A DNA stretch of 64,000 bases from Sneathiella chungangensis (GCF_009882935.1 NZ_WTVA01000002.1:124001-188000), one strand, 5' to 3'; numbered from the stretch's first letter, positions 45,507-55,261 are shown. Notes: generated by a model from the sequence alone, not told the origin. Made by a program: numbers and translations.

Positions 45507-46483
45507 TGCCAAAGTTAAGTTACAGAGAAGCGAGTCTTGCGGCGGTGCAGCAGTCCATGCGATCGGATCCGGCCGTTTGGTGTGTGGGCGAAGATCTGGG
45601 GCGCGGTGGCGTATTTGGTCAATATAAAGGATTGCGAGAGGAATTCGGTGAAGCCCGTATTTCTGACGCGCCAATTTCCGAGGCTGCCATCATGGGCGCT
45701 GCCTTGGGTGCGGCGATGATGGGTACACGCCCGATTGTTGAAATGCGGTTTTCCGATTTCGCACTCTGCGCTACGGATGAACTGGTTAATCAGATTGCAA
45801 AAGCGCGCTTCATGTTTGGAGGGCAATCTCGGGCACCGATGGTCATACGTAAACCCATGGGACTATGGCGATCTTCTGCCGCGCAACATTCCCAGTCACT
45901 GGAGAGCTGGTACGCCCATATCCCCGGACTGGTCGTTGCCTGCCCGGGAACGCCGCAGGATAACTATTCCATGTTGAAGGCTGCCATTGCGTGCGATGAT
46001 CCTGTTGTCTATCTGGAACACAAAGGGATATGGGACATCGAAGGCGATGTTGATTTTTCAGAAGAATTCGAGTTTGGCAAGGCCAGAATACGACGCGCTG
46101 GGTCAGATGTAACGATCGTCAGTTGGTCAAATACCGCGAATATCGCAGTTGAAGCGGCGGATACGCTTACCGAAAAGGGGGTAAGTGCAGAAGTGGTAGA
46201 TCTTCGCAGTCTTTGGCCCTGGGACAAAACGGCAGTTTTAACAAGCGTCGCCAAAACCGGGCATCTGGTGGTTGCGCATGAGTCTGTCGCTGTTGCCGGT
46301 TTCGGCGCAGAAGTAATTGCAACGGTCGCGGAAAAAGCCGGACATACGCTCAAAGGTCCCGTTCGCAGATTGGGCGCACCGCGCTCGCTGGTTTCCTACG
46401 CTCCAAATCTCGAAGATCAGTTGCGGGTTACATCGGAGATGATTGTTACGGCGGCACAAGATACATTGGAAAAGGCAAGTTAA
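45506..46483 (+). CDS. 2-oxo acid (acetoin/pyruvate-type) dehydrogenase E1 beta subunit
   Basis: The 325-residue beta chain has the transketolase-like pyrimidine-binding domain (YREASLAAVQQSM at the start, GEDLGRGGVFG about residue 30, and DAPISEAAIMGAALGAAMMG around 52-71) and the C-terminal transketolase domain (VTIVSWSNTANIAVEAADTL, VVDLRSLWPWD and HESVAVAGFGAEV). It completes the E1 heterotetramer with the alpha chain. The ATG at 45506 overlaps the alpha stop by one base and has GGAGG upstream; an adjacent TTG start is less likely. Confidence 0.87.
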   Translation: MPKLSYREASLAAVQQSMRSDPAVWCVGEDLGRGGVFGQYKGLREEFGEARISDAPISEAAIMGAALGAAMMGTRPIVEMRFSDFALCATDELVNQIAKARFMFGGQSRAPMVIRKPMGLWRSSAAQHSQSLESWYAHIPGLVVACPGTPQDNYSMLKAAIACDDPVVYLEHKGIWDIEGDVDFSEEFEFGKARIRRAGSDVTIVSWSNTANIAVEAADTLTEKGVSAEVVDLRSLWPWDKTAVLTSVAKTGHLVVAHESVAVAGFGAEVIATVAEKAGHTLKGPVRRLGAPRSLVSYAPNLEDQLRVTSEMIVTAAQDTLEKAS

Positions 46484-48213
46484 TGTTACAAAACGAAATG
46501 ACAGGTGGCGAAGCCCTCGTGCGAATGTTGCAGGCCCATGAAGCCGGCCCTATGTTTGGCATGGGGGGCTTCCAACTGCTGCCATTTTACGATGCGGCAC
46601 GGCGCCTGGGTCTTAATCACAACCTGATCAATGATGAACGCTGCGCCGTATTTGCGGCGGATGCATATGCCAAGGTGTCAAATCGCGTCGGGTTGGTCGA
46701 TGCAACCTTGGGGCCGGGGGCGACGAACCTTGTAACCGGATTAGTAGAGGCTTTGAACGCGGGTTCGCCAATGGTGGCCATCATCGGCGATGCGCACCGT
46801 GATCACGCCGGGAAGAACATGACACAGGAAACGGATCAAGTTTCCATACTCCGCCCGGCGTGTAAGGAACTCCTGAAAATCGAGACAATTCACAGAATTC
46901 CCGAGATTATTCGGCGGGCATTCGCAATTGCCACATCCGGTCGGCCGGGACCGGTCGTCGTAAATGTGCCGGAAGACATTGCGCACGGGACATATAATTT
47001 CGAACCCGAAGATTTCGAGGTGGATGGTACCCACGCCTCGATGCCTGCGTTACGTTGTCGTCCGGATGCCGAGATAGCGGCAAAAGCGGCAGCACTCATT
47101 GCAATGGCGAAACGGCCAATGATGCTATGTGGCGGCGGAATTCACCTTTCCGGCGCACAGGAGGAAGTCACAAGGCTGGCGGAATCCTGTAGCATTCCCG
47201 TGGCGCATACGCTCACCGGGAAAGGATCAATTGCCTGTTCAAATCCGCTCAGCGCCGGTCTATTTGGTCGCTATGACCGCATTGCCAATGACATGATTGC
47301 GCAAAGTGATTGCTTGCTTGTCGTCGGATGTAAGTTGGGTGAAATCGCGACGAAGCGATACACGATCCCGGAAGGTAATGTCCCGGTAATCCATTTGGAC
47401 ATCGTCGCCGAGGAAATGGGGCGCACCTATCAACCGGCCCTCAAACTATGGGGCGATGCCAAATCCGGGCTATCTGATCTATATGGCTTGCTTGAAATCA
47501 CGGCCAGCGACCAACGGCAAATGCGGCAGGAGTATATTGCGGAGGTTCCTCGGAAAATGGCGGCCTGGCGGGAGGATGTTTCAGAGCGACTAACGTCCGA
47601 GGAGACGCCCGTCCATATGGCTCGCCTGATCACGGAAATCAACAAGCTGCTACCGGAAGACGGGTATCTCGTCGCGGACGGGGGATTTGCGGCGCATTGG
47701 GGTGGGTTGCTGTTTGACACGAAGAAAGCCGGAAGAGCATTCGTTCCAGATCGCGGTTTTGCGTCTATCGGATACGGCCTTCCGGGAGCCATGGGTGCGC
47801 AACTGGCATCTCCGGAGGCGATTGTTGTGGGACTCACGGGGGATGGCGGATTTAATATGGTTCTTGGTGAGCTGGAAACGGCTCGGAGAATGAAACTTGG
47901 AGTGACGATTATCGTCGTAAATAACGCGGCTTCGGGATATGTGAAAGCCTTGCAGCACCTGATGTACGGGGACGGGGCTTATCAGTCCTCGGAACTTTCG
48001 GAAACGAACTATGCCGATGTTGCGAATGCCATGGGCTGCCACGGCGTCCGTGTCGAAAGTCCCGATCAACTTGAAGCCGCCCTGCTAAGTGCATTTGCCG
48101 AAAAAGATCGCCCAAGTGTTGTAGATGTTGTCGTGACGAGAGACCCCGCAAGAATGCTTCCTGCGGTGGATAACAGGACCGTAAAGGTCAAAAAGGGAGA
48201 CCGCGTAGCATAA
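46483..48213 (+). CDS. Thiamine diphosphate-dependent enzyme, acetolactate synthase-like
   Basis: The 576-residue enzyme has the three domains of the ThDP decarboxylase/acetolactate synthase family: pyrimidine-binding (about 5-170, catalytic Glu in INDERCAVFAADAY), central (about 195-330) and pyrophosphate-binding (about 375-540, with GDGGFNMVLGELE and VNNAASGYVKAL, the GDG-x-NN motif). It may be a synthase, decarboxylase or oxo-acid-processing enzyme. The loss of the typical acetolactate-synthase HEQ (here DER) and its place between E1 genes and a TRAP transporter point to a catabolic role, not branched-chain synthesis. It overlaps the E1 beta gene by one base. Confidence 0.85.
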   Translation: MLQNEMTGGEALVRMLQAHEAGPMFGMGGFQLLPFYDAARRLGLNHNLINDERCAVFAADAYAKVSNRVGLVDATLGPGATNLVTGLVEALNAGSPMVAIIGDAHRDHAGKNMTQETDQVSILRPACKELLKIETIHRIPEIIRRAFAIATSGRPGPVVVNVPEDIAHGTYNFEPEDFEVDGTHASMPALRCRPDAEIAAKAAALIAMAKRPMMLCGGGIHLSGAQEEVTRLAESCSIPVAHTLTGKGSIACSNPLSAGLFGRYDRIANDMIAQSDCLLVVGCKLGEIATKRYTIPEGNVPVIHLDIVAEEMGRTYQPALKLWGDAKSGLSDLYGLLEITASDQRQMRQEYIAEVPRKMAAWREDVSERLTSEETPVHMARLITEINKLLPEDGYLVADGGFAAHWGGLLFDTKKAGRAFVPDRGFASIGYGLPGAMGAQLASPEAIVVGLTGDGGFNMVLGELETARRMKLGVTIIVVNNAASGYVKALQHLMYGDGAYQSSELSETNYADVANAMGCHGVRVESPDQLEAALLSAFAEKDRPSVVDVVVTRDPARMLPAVDNRTVKVKKGDRVA

Positions 48214-48248
48214 TGCGCGGTTTTAATAATTTAGGGAAGGAAAAGACA

Positions 48249-49265
48249 ATGAAACTGTATGCTTTGCTTGCTTCCGCGTTGATTGGTGTTGCCAGTATTT
48301 CACCGTCATATGCGGCCGATTATAAGTCCGAGTACAAGGTCTCAACTGTTGTGCCCGCGCCGTTCCCGTGGGGAATAGCCGCCGACAAGTGGATTGAACT
48401 TGTTCGGGAACGGACAGATGGCCGCATCAATATGAAGGCTTATCCGGGGACGCAACTTGTTGCCGGAGAGCAAACCAAGGAATTTACGGCTGTGCGCCGG
48501 GGGGCAATTGACATGTCTGTCAGTTCGACGATCAACTGGTCGCCACAAATCCCGGAAATGAATGTCTTCGCATTGCCGTTTCTTATCCCGGATTACAAGG
48601 CGATGGACGCCCTGACCGGCGGTCCTGTCGGCGAAAAAATCTTCGAAATTGTCCGTGCAAACGGCGTGGAACCGTTGGCCTGGGCTGAGAACGGGTTTCG
48701 GGAACTAACCAATTCCAAGCGGGAAGTTCATACACCGGAAGATTTGAAAGGCATGAAAATCCGTGTTGTCGGCTCACCGCTGTTTAACGACACCTTCACT
48801 GCCTTTGGTGCTAATCCGGCTCAGATGAGCTGGGCCGATGCCAAACCCGCCCTGACGACCGGTGCTGTGGATGGTCAGGAAAACCCGCTGACAATTTTCA
48901 CCATCGCCAAAATGCATCTCGTTGGTCAGAAGTACGTTACGACTTGGGGGTATGTTGCGGATCCTCTGATTTTTGCCGTCAGCCATGAGGTCTGGAATGA
49001 CTTTACGCCTGAGGATCAGGAAATAATTCGTCAGGCCGCGATTGAAGCCGGTGCACTCGGTATCGAAATCGCCCGTAAAGGCCTCACCAACGGTGATGAT
49101 TCCCTGTTTAAGGAATTGGAAGGCCTAGGGGTTACGGTTACGCATTTGACGGACGCGGAACGGCAGCAGTTTGTTGATGCTACGCGCGATGTCTATGCGA
49201 AATGGACGGAAATAGTCGGTCCGGATTTGGTAAAGACAGCAGAGGAAAGCGTTGCCAACAGGTAA
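48249..49265 (+). CDS. DctP family TRAP transporter solute-binding protein
   Basis: The 338-residue protein has a signal peptide (MKLYALLASALIGVASISPSYA) and the DctP fold of periplasmic binding proteins, with typical segments ERTDGRINMKAYPGTQL, then AENGFRELTNSKREV, then the carboxylate-binding Arg region LKGMKIRVVGSPLF. It captures an organic acid for the DctQM permease encoded next. AAGGAAAAG precedes the ATG at 48249, chosen over an overlapping upstream ATG. It lies 35 bases after the ThDP-enzyme gene in the same operon. Confidence 0.87.
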   Translation: MKLYALLASALIGVASISPSYAADYKSEYKVSTVVPAPFPWGIAADKWIELVRERTDGRINMKAYPGTQLVAGEQTKEFTAVRRGAIDMSVSSTINWSPQIPEMNVFALPFLIPDYKAMDALTGGPVGEKIFEIVRANGVEPLAWAENGFRELTNSKREVHTPEDLKGMKIRVVGSPLFNDTFTAFGANPAQMSWADAKPALTTGAVDGQENPLTIFTIAKMHLVGQKYVTTWGYVADPLIFAVSHEVWNDFTPEDQEIIRQAAIEAGALGIEIARKGLTNGDDSLFKELEGLGVTVTHLTDAERQQFVDATRDVYAKWTEIVGPDLVKTAEESVANR

Positions 49266-49287
49266 TCTGATTCCTTATTACGATAAA

Positions 49288-49331
49288 GCCGGAGGTTCAA
49301 TGGTTCCTGAAATAGAATATGAACCTCCGGC
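49288..49331 (+). terminator. Intra-operon hairpin between DctP and DctQ genes
   Basis: GCCGGAGGTTCA (49288-49299) and TGAACCTCCGGC (49320-49331) form a perfect 12-bp stem with a 20-base loop. No T-run follows. Its position just after the binding-protein gene fits a read-through-limiting or mRNA-stabilising hairpin. Its right arm covers an upstream ATG in the DctQ frame, arguing for the later start at 49355. Confidence 0.65.
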
Positions 49332-49354
49332 ATTCCTCAAACGAGAACATTTCC

Positions 49355-49858
49355 ATGGAACAAGAACAATCTGCCAAATCAGATGACAATGGCGAGGTAA
49401 AGGCACCCTTTCGGATTGAAGAAGCAATTGGCGCCCTCGCGATGGGATTGATATGCGTGATCAGTATTTTAAATGTTATCGTTCGCTATGCGACGGATGT
49501 GTCCTTTGCCTTTACTGAAGAATATTCCGTATTTTTATTGGTCATCGTCACCTTTGTCGGCGCGGGATTGGCCTATACCAACAATGGCCATATCAGTATT
49601 GCGATTGTTGTCAACTGGTTGGGCGGGCGCGGCGCGCGGGTCCTCAAATTCATCTCGTTTTTGGCCTCTGTATCCCTGTTCGCCATGCTCGTCTACTATG
49701 GCGCAGACTTGACCTATGACGAATTTCGATTTGATGAAACGTCCCCTGCACTCGGCTATCCCACTTGGATATATACGATCTGGCTGCCATTGTTATCTCT
49801 TGCCGTGTTGTTCCGAATTTTTCAGGTAGCCTGGATCGAAATGAGGTCGAAAGGATGA
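49355..49858 (+). CDS. TRAP transporter small permease (DctQ)
   Basis: The 167-residue protein has four membrane helices (about residues 23-42, 60-83, 95-118 and 135-160), as expected for DctQ, including the NVIVRY motif in the first helix region and GAGLAYTNNGHISI in the second. It is the small membrane subunit working with DctM. The ATG at 49355 lies beyond the hairpin and is preferred over an ATG 12 codons upstream. The stop overlaps the DctM start by 4 bases. Confidence 0.85.
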   Translation: MEQEQSAKSDDNGEVKAPFRIEEAIGALAMGLICVISILNVIVRYATDVSFAFTEEYSVFLLVIVTFVGAGLAYTNNGHISIAIVVNWLGGRGARVLKFISFLASVSLFAMLVYYGADLTYDEFRFDETSPALGYPTWIYTIWLPLLSLAVLFRIFQVAWIEMRSKG

Positions 49859-51153
49859 GCCCGCATTTCATCCTCTTGGGATCGCTTTTCGTCTTTCTTA
49901 TTTCTGGTGCGCCCATATCAGTTTCATTGGGATTGTCCGGTGTCATAGCGATTTTCTTTGGGCTAGACATGGATGCTGTCGCCAATATGAGCACCATTGC
50001 TTATGCAAGTATCGCCAAGTATCCGCTAATTGCCATTCCCCTGTTTATCCTGACAGGCATGATCTTCGAGCGTTCCGGCGTGGCGGAGCGGCTGGTTGAG
50101 CTTTCGCGTGCGATTGTGGGCCCCCGTCGGGGAGGGCTCGCACTCGTGGCAATTCTTGTCTGTTTGATTATGGGGGGGATGTCCGGTTCCGGTCCGGCAG
50201 ACGCCGCCGCCGTGGCGACGGTCATGATCCCGAGCATGTTGAAGGAAGGCTATCCGCGTGCCTTCTCGGCCAGTATCATTGCGGCATCGGCGTCCACGGC
50301 CATCCTGATCCCGCCCTCGATTGCCCTGATCGTATATTCGATTATGGTGCCGGGGGTTGATTTGCGTGCACTGTTCGCCGCAGGTCTATTTCCGGGATTG
50401 TTGGCGGGATTGGCGATTGCAGTGCCCGCGCTCATTCTCAGTCGGCGACACGGGTTTGGCGCCGAAAAAAATTCAGGAGGGCGACCGCCACTCGGCAGAA
50501 GCTTTATCCGGGCTCTTCCTGGCCTGTTTGCGCCAGTCATTATACTTGGGGGGTTGCGAAGCGGGCTTTTCACGCCGACTGAAGCCGCTGCGGTCGCTGT
50601 CTTCTACGGCCTGATTGTTGGCTTGTTTTTGCATCGTTCGATGAATATGCGAGACATATACAATGTACTTGCCGAATCTGCCCAAATCTCGGCTGTGGTC
50701 ATGATCATTATTTCACTGGCAGGAATTTTTGCATTTGCCGGATCCATCCTTGGCACTTTCGACGTGGCGGCAGAATATATTCTGTCTGTCTCGAATGAGC
50801 CAATGATTGTGCTGTGTCTCGTCATGTTATTTATTTTGCTGGCGGGGATGGTGCTGGATGGGGTGTCGATCTATCTAATTGCCCTGCCTTTGCTGATGCC
50901 GATCATGGCGTCTCTTGGCTGGAACCAGGTTTGGTTTGGCGTGCTCATGGCGATGAATGTCGCGATCGGTCAATTCACCCCGCCAGTTGCTGTCAATTTG
51001 ATGGTAACGGCCAGAATCGCGAATGTGCCAATAGAGGCCACGTTGCGCTGGATCGTCTGGCCGATCATTGCCATGATCCTGTCTGTTGGCCTTGTCATCT
51101 ATTTCCCGTCGATCGCACTTTGGCTGCCAACAGTCCTTGGATATAAAGTCTAG
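49855..51153 (+). CDS. TRAP transporter large permease (DctM)
   Basis: The 432-residue inner-membrane protein has about 12 helices and DctM motifs: GAPISVSLGLSG near the start, GGMSGSGPADAAAVATVMIP (about 108-127) and AASASTAILIPPSIALIVYS. It forms the ion-coupled import channel with DctQ and DctP. The ATG at 49855 gives an ATGA overlap with dctQ; the longer open frame starting upstream is ruled out because it lies inside dctQ in another phase. It is the last gene of the long operon that begins with the IclR gene. Confidence 0.88.
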   Translation: MSPHFILLGSLFVFLISGAPISVSLGLSGVIAIFFGLDMDAVANMSTIAYASIAKYPLIAIPLFILTGMIFERSGVAERLVELSRAIVGPRRGGLALVAILVCLIMGGMSGSGPADAAAVATVMIPSMLKEGYPRAFSASIIAASASTAILIPPSIALIVYSIMVPGVDLRALFAAGLFPGLLAGLAIAVPALILSRRHGFGAEKNSGGRPPLGRSFIRALPGLFAPVIILGGLRSGLFTPTEAAAVAVFYGLIVGLFLHRSMNMRDIYNVLAESAQISAVVMIIISLAGIFAFAGSILGTFDVAAEYILSVSNEPMIVLCLVMLFILLAGMVLDGVSIYLIALPLLMPIMASLGWNQVWFGVLMAMNVAIGQFTPPVAVNLMVTARIANVPIEATLRWIVWPIIAMILSVGLVIYFPSIALWLPTVLGYKV

Positions 51154-51373
51154 CGAATGGGTAAACTGTAGATTGCGTGAGAGAGTTTTTTTAATGCACG
51201 CTCTTACGAAGTCTTTTTAAAGAGACATCGTTGCCGGTTGATCTAAATCAGCTGTGCAGGGAAACATTTACCGTCATAAATTCATAAAGATAAGGCAAAA
51301 ACTGGGGTCCAAATTAGGATCCTATTCGGCCAAAAATGTTTCCCGTGTCACCAGAATGGATTTTAGAAAAAAA

Positions 51374-51449
<76 letters not shown>

Positions 51450-51603
51450 ATCTTGCGCAAACTGCGCCGCCGTTTGGGCGAGGAAGCAGGTTTATAAAAG
51501 AAATATTCGGGGCTGTCCAGAGGCGATGATCTAAAAATGCACAAAAGCCGCGAGGGGATTTGGCGCCTGAACGGTGGCGGCCTAAGCGTCTGGAAATGGG
51601 TGG

Positions 51604-51783
51604 CTATTCCCCCTCCTCGTCATTCGCGGGGATGCTCTCCTCTCCGGGGATGACATAGGCCTCGTTGAACCATTTCCCGAGATCCACCTGCTTGCAGCGG
51701 GGCGAGCAAAAGGGGCGGAATTTCGCGGCGGACGGCTTTCCGCATTGCGGGCAGGGTTTCGCCGGGTTTTTTGTTTGCTTCAT
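51604..51783 (-). CDS. yacG: DNA gyrase inhibitor YacG
   Basis: This 59-residue zinc protein has the four Cys of the YacG zinc finger in CPQCG and [10 protein letters not shown], then [12 protein letters not shown] typical of the family, and an acidic C-terminus. In E. coli YacG binds GyrB and blocks DNA gyrase. The ATG at 51783 is just after the ribonuclease gene stop and overlaps a ribosome-binding AGGA within it; a TTG four codons upstream is a less likely start. The RNase-yacG order beside tRNA-Phe is typical of alphaproteobacteria. Confidence 0.9.
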   Translation of the reverse strand: MKQTKNPAKPCPQCGKPSAAKFRPFCSPRCKQVDLGKWFNEAYVIPGEESIPANDEEGE

Positions 51784-51787
51784 TTTC

Positions 51788-53194
51788 CTAACCAACCTTG
51801 AATTCGAAATTTGTAAGTTCCGGATCGACGACGATTGCGACGGGGCGTGCGAGGTCCCTCTCGATCAGACTTTGGCGCGTCCGGATAACTTCTGCAAGCC
51901 CGGTTCCGGCTCGCACCTCGATGGCGGCCTTGCGGACGAACGGCGCCGCCATCTGCAGCGCGCGAAAAAGGTCCGCAAGTATCGTCGCCTCCGTCTTTGT
52001 ATCACCATCGCCGTCGCAAGCCGGGCAGGGATCGTATAATATATCTCGCAAAGGCGGCCGACCACGCTTTCGTGTGATCTGCATCAAACCTAGTTCCGTC
52101 ATGCCGATCAGGCGGGTCGTAACGGGATCCTTGTCCAGATTTGTCTGGAGCGTGTTTGTGAGTTCCCTGACTTCGCCCTTGCCGTTCATCTGGATAAAAT
52201 CGACGATAATAATCCCGCTGATATTGCGAAGGCGGATCTGGCGGCAAATTTCTACAGCCGCTTCACGATTGGTGACAAGAGCCGCTGATTGTCCGCCAGA
52301 GGCAGTTGTCTGTCCGCCGGAATTGACGTCGATGACTGTCAATGCCTCCGTTGGTTCCAGGGTAATATTGCCGCCAGAGGGAAGGGTGGCCGATTTCCGC
52401 AAAGCCGAGTCAATCGCTGCATTGACACCCATTGCTTCAAAAAGCGGGGTTTGTTGCTCCCAAAGGTCAAGCGATCCGTCGACCGCCCTTACGCGGTCGA
52501 TCAGCCCGGCCTTTATGGCATGTAGCGTCTGTACATTGCTGGCGATAACATTTATCCGCGGAGATAATTTATCGAGAAGAATTCTACTGACCGGTGACTC
52601 CGGCGGGCTGATTGGTCCGGGCTTTTCCGCCTTTTTCGCCTTTAGGAGAATATCCTGCCATGCGGTTTTCAGCATCTCCAATTCCACAACAAGGGTGGCG
52701 TCGGTGGCATTGCCTGCGGACGTCCTTGCCATGACACCTGACGTTTCGCAGTAAGGGGAGAGCAATTTTTCAAGGCGCGTCCGCTCCGCTTCCGATCTGA
52801 TGCTTTTTGAAAGGCTTAAGCCTTTTCCAAGCGGGCGGAAAATTAGATTGCTGGACCGCATCTCAAAGCGGCGGCCGAGTTGGACACCCTTATCGCCGAT
52901 CTTGTCCTTGATTACCTGAAGCAGAAGTTTTTCTCCTTCATGCACGGCGTGGCGAATGTTTGTTGCGTCACTCGGGATATCGTCAATCTGGAGGAAACCA
53001 TTCACCCCGGCGCCAAGATCGACGAAGGCAATATTCAAATCGGGCAGGACGGTCGCTACGCGCCCAAGGTAGAATGAGCCGGTCTGGGAAATATTCTCCG
53101 GACGCTCAATCTGGAGTTCGACGACTTGATCATCTTCGATCACCGCACCGCGCGTTTCGAACGGCCCGTCTTCGATCAGCAGAAGGTTTGTCAT
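51788..53194 (-). CDS. rng: Ribonuclease E/G family endoribonuclease
   Basis: The 468-residue protein is a single-stranded-RNA endonuclease acting in rRNA and mRNA processing. It has an N-terminal S1-type RNA-binding domain (about residues 35-110, [20 protein letters not shown]), the RNase H-like and catalytic regions with the Asp residues in [11 protein letters not shown] and [10 protein letters not shown], and the zinc-link motif PCPACDGDG. It ends soon after this core, like RNase G or a short RNase E, without the long scaffold tail. It overlaps the maf gene by 4 bases. Confidence 0.88.
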   Translation of the reverse strand: MTNLLLIEDGPFETRGAVIEDDQVVELQIERPENISQTGSFYLGRVATVLPDLNIAFVDLGAGVNGFLQIDDIPSDATNIRHAVHEGEKLLLQVIKDKIGDKGVQLGRRFEMRSSNLIFRPLGKGLSLSKSIRSEAERTRLEKLLSPYCETSGVMARTSAGNATDATLVVELEMLKTAWQDILLKAKKAEKPGPISPPESPVSRILLDKLSPRINVIASNVQTLHAIKAGLIDRVRAVDGSLDLWEQQTPLFEAMGVNAAIDSALRKSATLPSGGNITLEPTEALTVIDVNSGGQTTASGGQSAALVTNREAAVEICRQIRLRNISGIIIVDFIQMNGKGEVRELTNTLQTNLDKDPVTTRLIGMTELGLMQITRKRGRPPLRDILYDPCPACDGDGDTKTEATILADLFRALQMAAPFVRKAAIEVRAGTGLAEVIRTRQSLIERDLARPVAIVVDPELTNFEFKVG

Positions 53195-53862
53195 CTTTTG
53201 ATGTCAGTCCAGAGCGGAAAGCCGTTTCCCTTGAGCATATTGGCAACCTCAAAAAGCGGTAGCCCGACGACATTGCTATAGGAACCCTGTATCTTCCTTA
53301 CAAGCGCAGCAGCAAGCCCTTGAATTGCATAGCCGCCGGCCTTGCCTCGCCATTCGTTGGAGGCGATATATGCCTTTATCTCGGCGTCATCGAGGGGCTT
53401 GAAGATAACCGCAGTGGAGACCGTGCGTGAGACAAGCTTGCCGGCAGGGGTGACAAGGCTGACGCCGGTATGAACCTGGTGCCGGCGGCCCGAGAGAAGG
53501 GATAGGAATTTTCCGGCGTCCTCTTCTGTTTCCGCCTTGCCGAGGGCGCGGCGACCGACCGCAACGACAGTATCCGCCGACAGCAGGAACGCACACTGAT
53601 GTCGCGCGGAGACTGCCTCGGCCTTTTGCCGGGCAAGGCGGCCCGCAAGGTCTCGAGGCAACTCGTTTTTGAGCGCGGTTTCATCGATATCGGCCGGGTC
53701 GACGGCGGTGGGCGCAATCCCGATCTGTTCCAGGAGGGCCAGCCGTCGCGGCGAGGCAGAGGCGAGAATAAGAGGGGGAGACTTGGGTGACGACAGGTTG
53801 GTTATGGTGCCTCTCGATACTGCCAAGGCGGCAGTCTTTGGGAGGTCGGTTCGATCACCCAT
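53191..53862 (-). CDS. maf: Maf-like nucleotide pyrophosphatase
   Basis: The 223-residue cytoplasmic enzyme has the Maf fold: LILASASPRRLALLEQIG (about residues 31-48), then LSADTVVAVGRRALGKAETEEDAGKFL with the catalytic Asp. It hydrolyses non-canonical or modified nucleoside triphosphates. About 28 residues precede the usual Maf start, so a GTG or later start is possible, but the ATG at 53862 has AAGG upstream. It lies 11 bases after infA and overlaps the ribonuclease gene, as is conserved in alphaproteobacteria. Confidence 0.88.
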   Translation of the reverse strand: MGDRTDLPKTAALAVSRGTITNLSSPKSPPLILASASPRRLALLEQIGIAPTAVDPADIDETALKNELPRDLAGRLARQKAEAVSARHQCAFLLSADTVVAVGRRALGKAETEEDAGKFLSLLSGRRHQVHTGVSLVTPAGKLVSRTVSTAVIFKPLDDAEIKAYIASNEWRGKAGGYAIQGLAAALVRKIQGSYSNVVGLPLFEVANMLKGNGFPLWTDIKR

Positions 53863-53873
53863 AAATGGTTACC

Positions 53874-54092
53874 TTACTTGTAGCGGAAGGTAATGCGGCC
53901 TTTTGTCAGGTCATAAGGTGTCATTTCGACGGTGACTTTGTCGCCCGCCAATACACGAATGCGATGTTTGCGCATCTTGCCGGCCGTATGCGCCAGCACT
54001 TCGTGATCATTTTCCAGAACGACGCGGAACATTGCATTGGGCAGCAATTCCGTTACCGTTCCTTCAAATTCCAATAGTTCTTCTTTCGCCAT
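53874..54092 (-). CDS. infA: Translation initiation factor IF-1
   Basis: The 72-residue protein has the size and complete sequence pattern of IF-1, a single OB-fold: [19 protein letters not shown], then [22 protein letters not shown], then [14 protein letters not shown]. It binds the ribosomal A site during initiation. It leads the infA-maf-ribonuclease-yacG unit. Confidence 0.97.
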   Translation of the reverse strand: MAKEELLEFEGTVTELLPNAMFRVVLENDHEVLAHTAGKMRKHRIRVLAGDKVTVEMTPYDLTKGRITFRYK

Positions 54093-54234
54093 AAATCGTT
54101 AGTCCAGTTGTTTCGGATGCTGCAAAATAAAGGGCAGTAAGGCTAAAATGCAAGCCTTTCCTTTAAAATTAACCGAAGATTGCAGAAAAACAGGTAAGTT
54201 TCGACGAATTCGCAACAATATCCGTCCTGATTTC

Positions 54235-54696
54235 TTAAACACTCGGCAAAGGACCGGTTCTAAACCTTGCTTTGATCTTCTCATAGAGCTCATCGCGCAC
54301 ATGACGGTAGGCGTTCAGCCGCATTTCGCGATTTCCTTCCGTAGTCGAGGGGTCGAGGATGTTCCAGAATTCCGTTTCGCAGGCGGTTGTCCGGGTCAGC
54401 TCTTCCGCCCTGTTATGCGCCTCGCGCGATAGCGAGATAATCATATCGAAAGAACTGTCCTCCAGATCATCGAAGTTTTTCGCAACATGCTTGGAGGCAT
54501 CGAGGCCAATTTCGTCGAGCACTTCTATGGCGAAGCCATCCACGTCCTTGGCCCGCACGCCGACACTGTCGACATAGACGGCATGCCCATACAGGCTTTT
54601 CATGATATTTTCCGCCATCACGGACCGGATGCTGTTGTGGGTACAGGCAAAAAGGACACTTCCCGGCAGTTCGTTGCTATAGGGTAATTCGCTCAT
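54235..54696 (-). CDS. Low-molecular-weight protein tyrosine phosphatase/arsenate reductase-like
   Basis: The 153-residue cytoplasmic protein has the catalytic P-loop CTHNSIRS (C-x5-R, Cys about residue 18) close to the N-terminus and later DPSTTEGN that replaces the DPY-type Asp loop. The family contains tyrosine phosphatases and thioredoxin-type arsenate reductases; the second-cysteine pattern of the arsenate reductases is not clear here. In alphaproteobacteria this gene lies between the UPF0262 gene and infA, as here, so it is a conserved chromosomal neighbour rather than an arsenic-resistance gene. Confidence 0.82.
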   Translation of the reverse strand: MSELPYSNELPGSVLFACTHNSIRSVMAENIMKSLYGHAVYVDSVGVRAKDVDGFAIEVLDEIGLDASKHVAKNFDDLEDSSFDMIISLSREAHNRAEELTRTTACETEFWNILDPSTTEGNREMRLNAYRHVRDELYEKIKARFRTGPLPSV

Positions 54697-54754
54697 GAGT
54701 GCCGGATACCCGCAATTGTGGCGTCGAATTTCCGTATCTTGCCATATGACATGC

Positions 54755-55234
54755 CTAACCCCTTATATGGAGAATGCACATCAGGGTGAACAGCCGCCGT
54801 GCGGTATCAAAATCGGTTTCCACCTTATCTTTCAGGCGTTCTTTCAGAAGCTCCGATCCTTCATTGTGAAGACCCCGCCGCCCCATGTCGATCGCCTCGA
54901 TCTTCGACGGTGATGCGCTCTTGATCGCATCAAAGTAACTTTCGCAGACATGGAAATAATCCTTAATGATGCGGCGGAACGAGATCACGGGCAAGGGAAT
55001 ACGAACCAGCTCAGCCGTATCATCCTCAGTCCGGACATCAAAGATCAGCCGATTATCCTCGATACTGAGATGAAGGGAGTAGGGGCCGTTCTCCTCAAAT
55101 CCATGTACGGCAAAATGGTTCTGATCAAGGATATCGAATATAGCGACTTTGCGCTCATGTTCGATATCGGCGTTACGGCGGACAACCGTCTTTTCGTCGA
55201 GGGCGATCTTCGCGATAAACCTTGTGTCCGACAT
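54755..55234 (-). CDS. UPF0262 family protein
   Basis: The 159-residue protein matches UPF0262, a family largely limited to alphaproteobacteria and without known function. The characteristic segments are HERKVAIFDILDQNHFAV (about residues 26-43), SLHLSIEDNRLIFDVRT and RRIIKDYFHVCESYFDAI. The position between hisD and the phosphatase gene is the conserved location of this family. Confidence 0.9.
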   Translation of the reverse strand: MSDTRFIAKIALDEKTVVRRNADIEHERKVAIFDILDQNHFAVHGFEENGPYSLHLSIEDNRLIFDVRTEDDTAELVRIPLPVISFRRIIKDYFHVCESYFDAIKSASPSKIEAIDMGRRGLHNEGSELLKERLKDKVETDFDTARRLFTLMCILHIRG

Positions 55235-55261
55235 CTCCTTATCGCTCCTTTGCGCGGTCTC

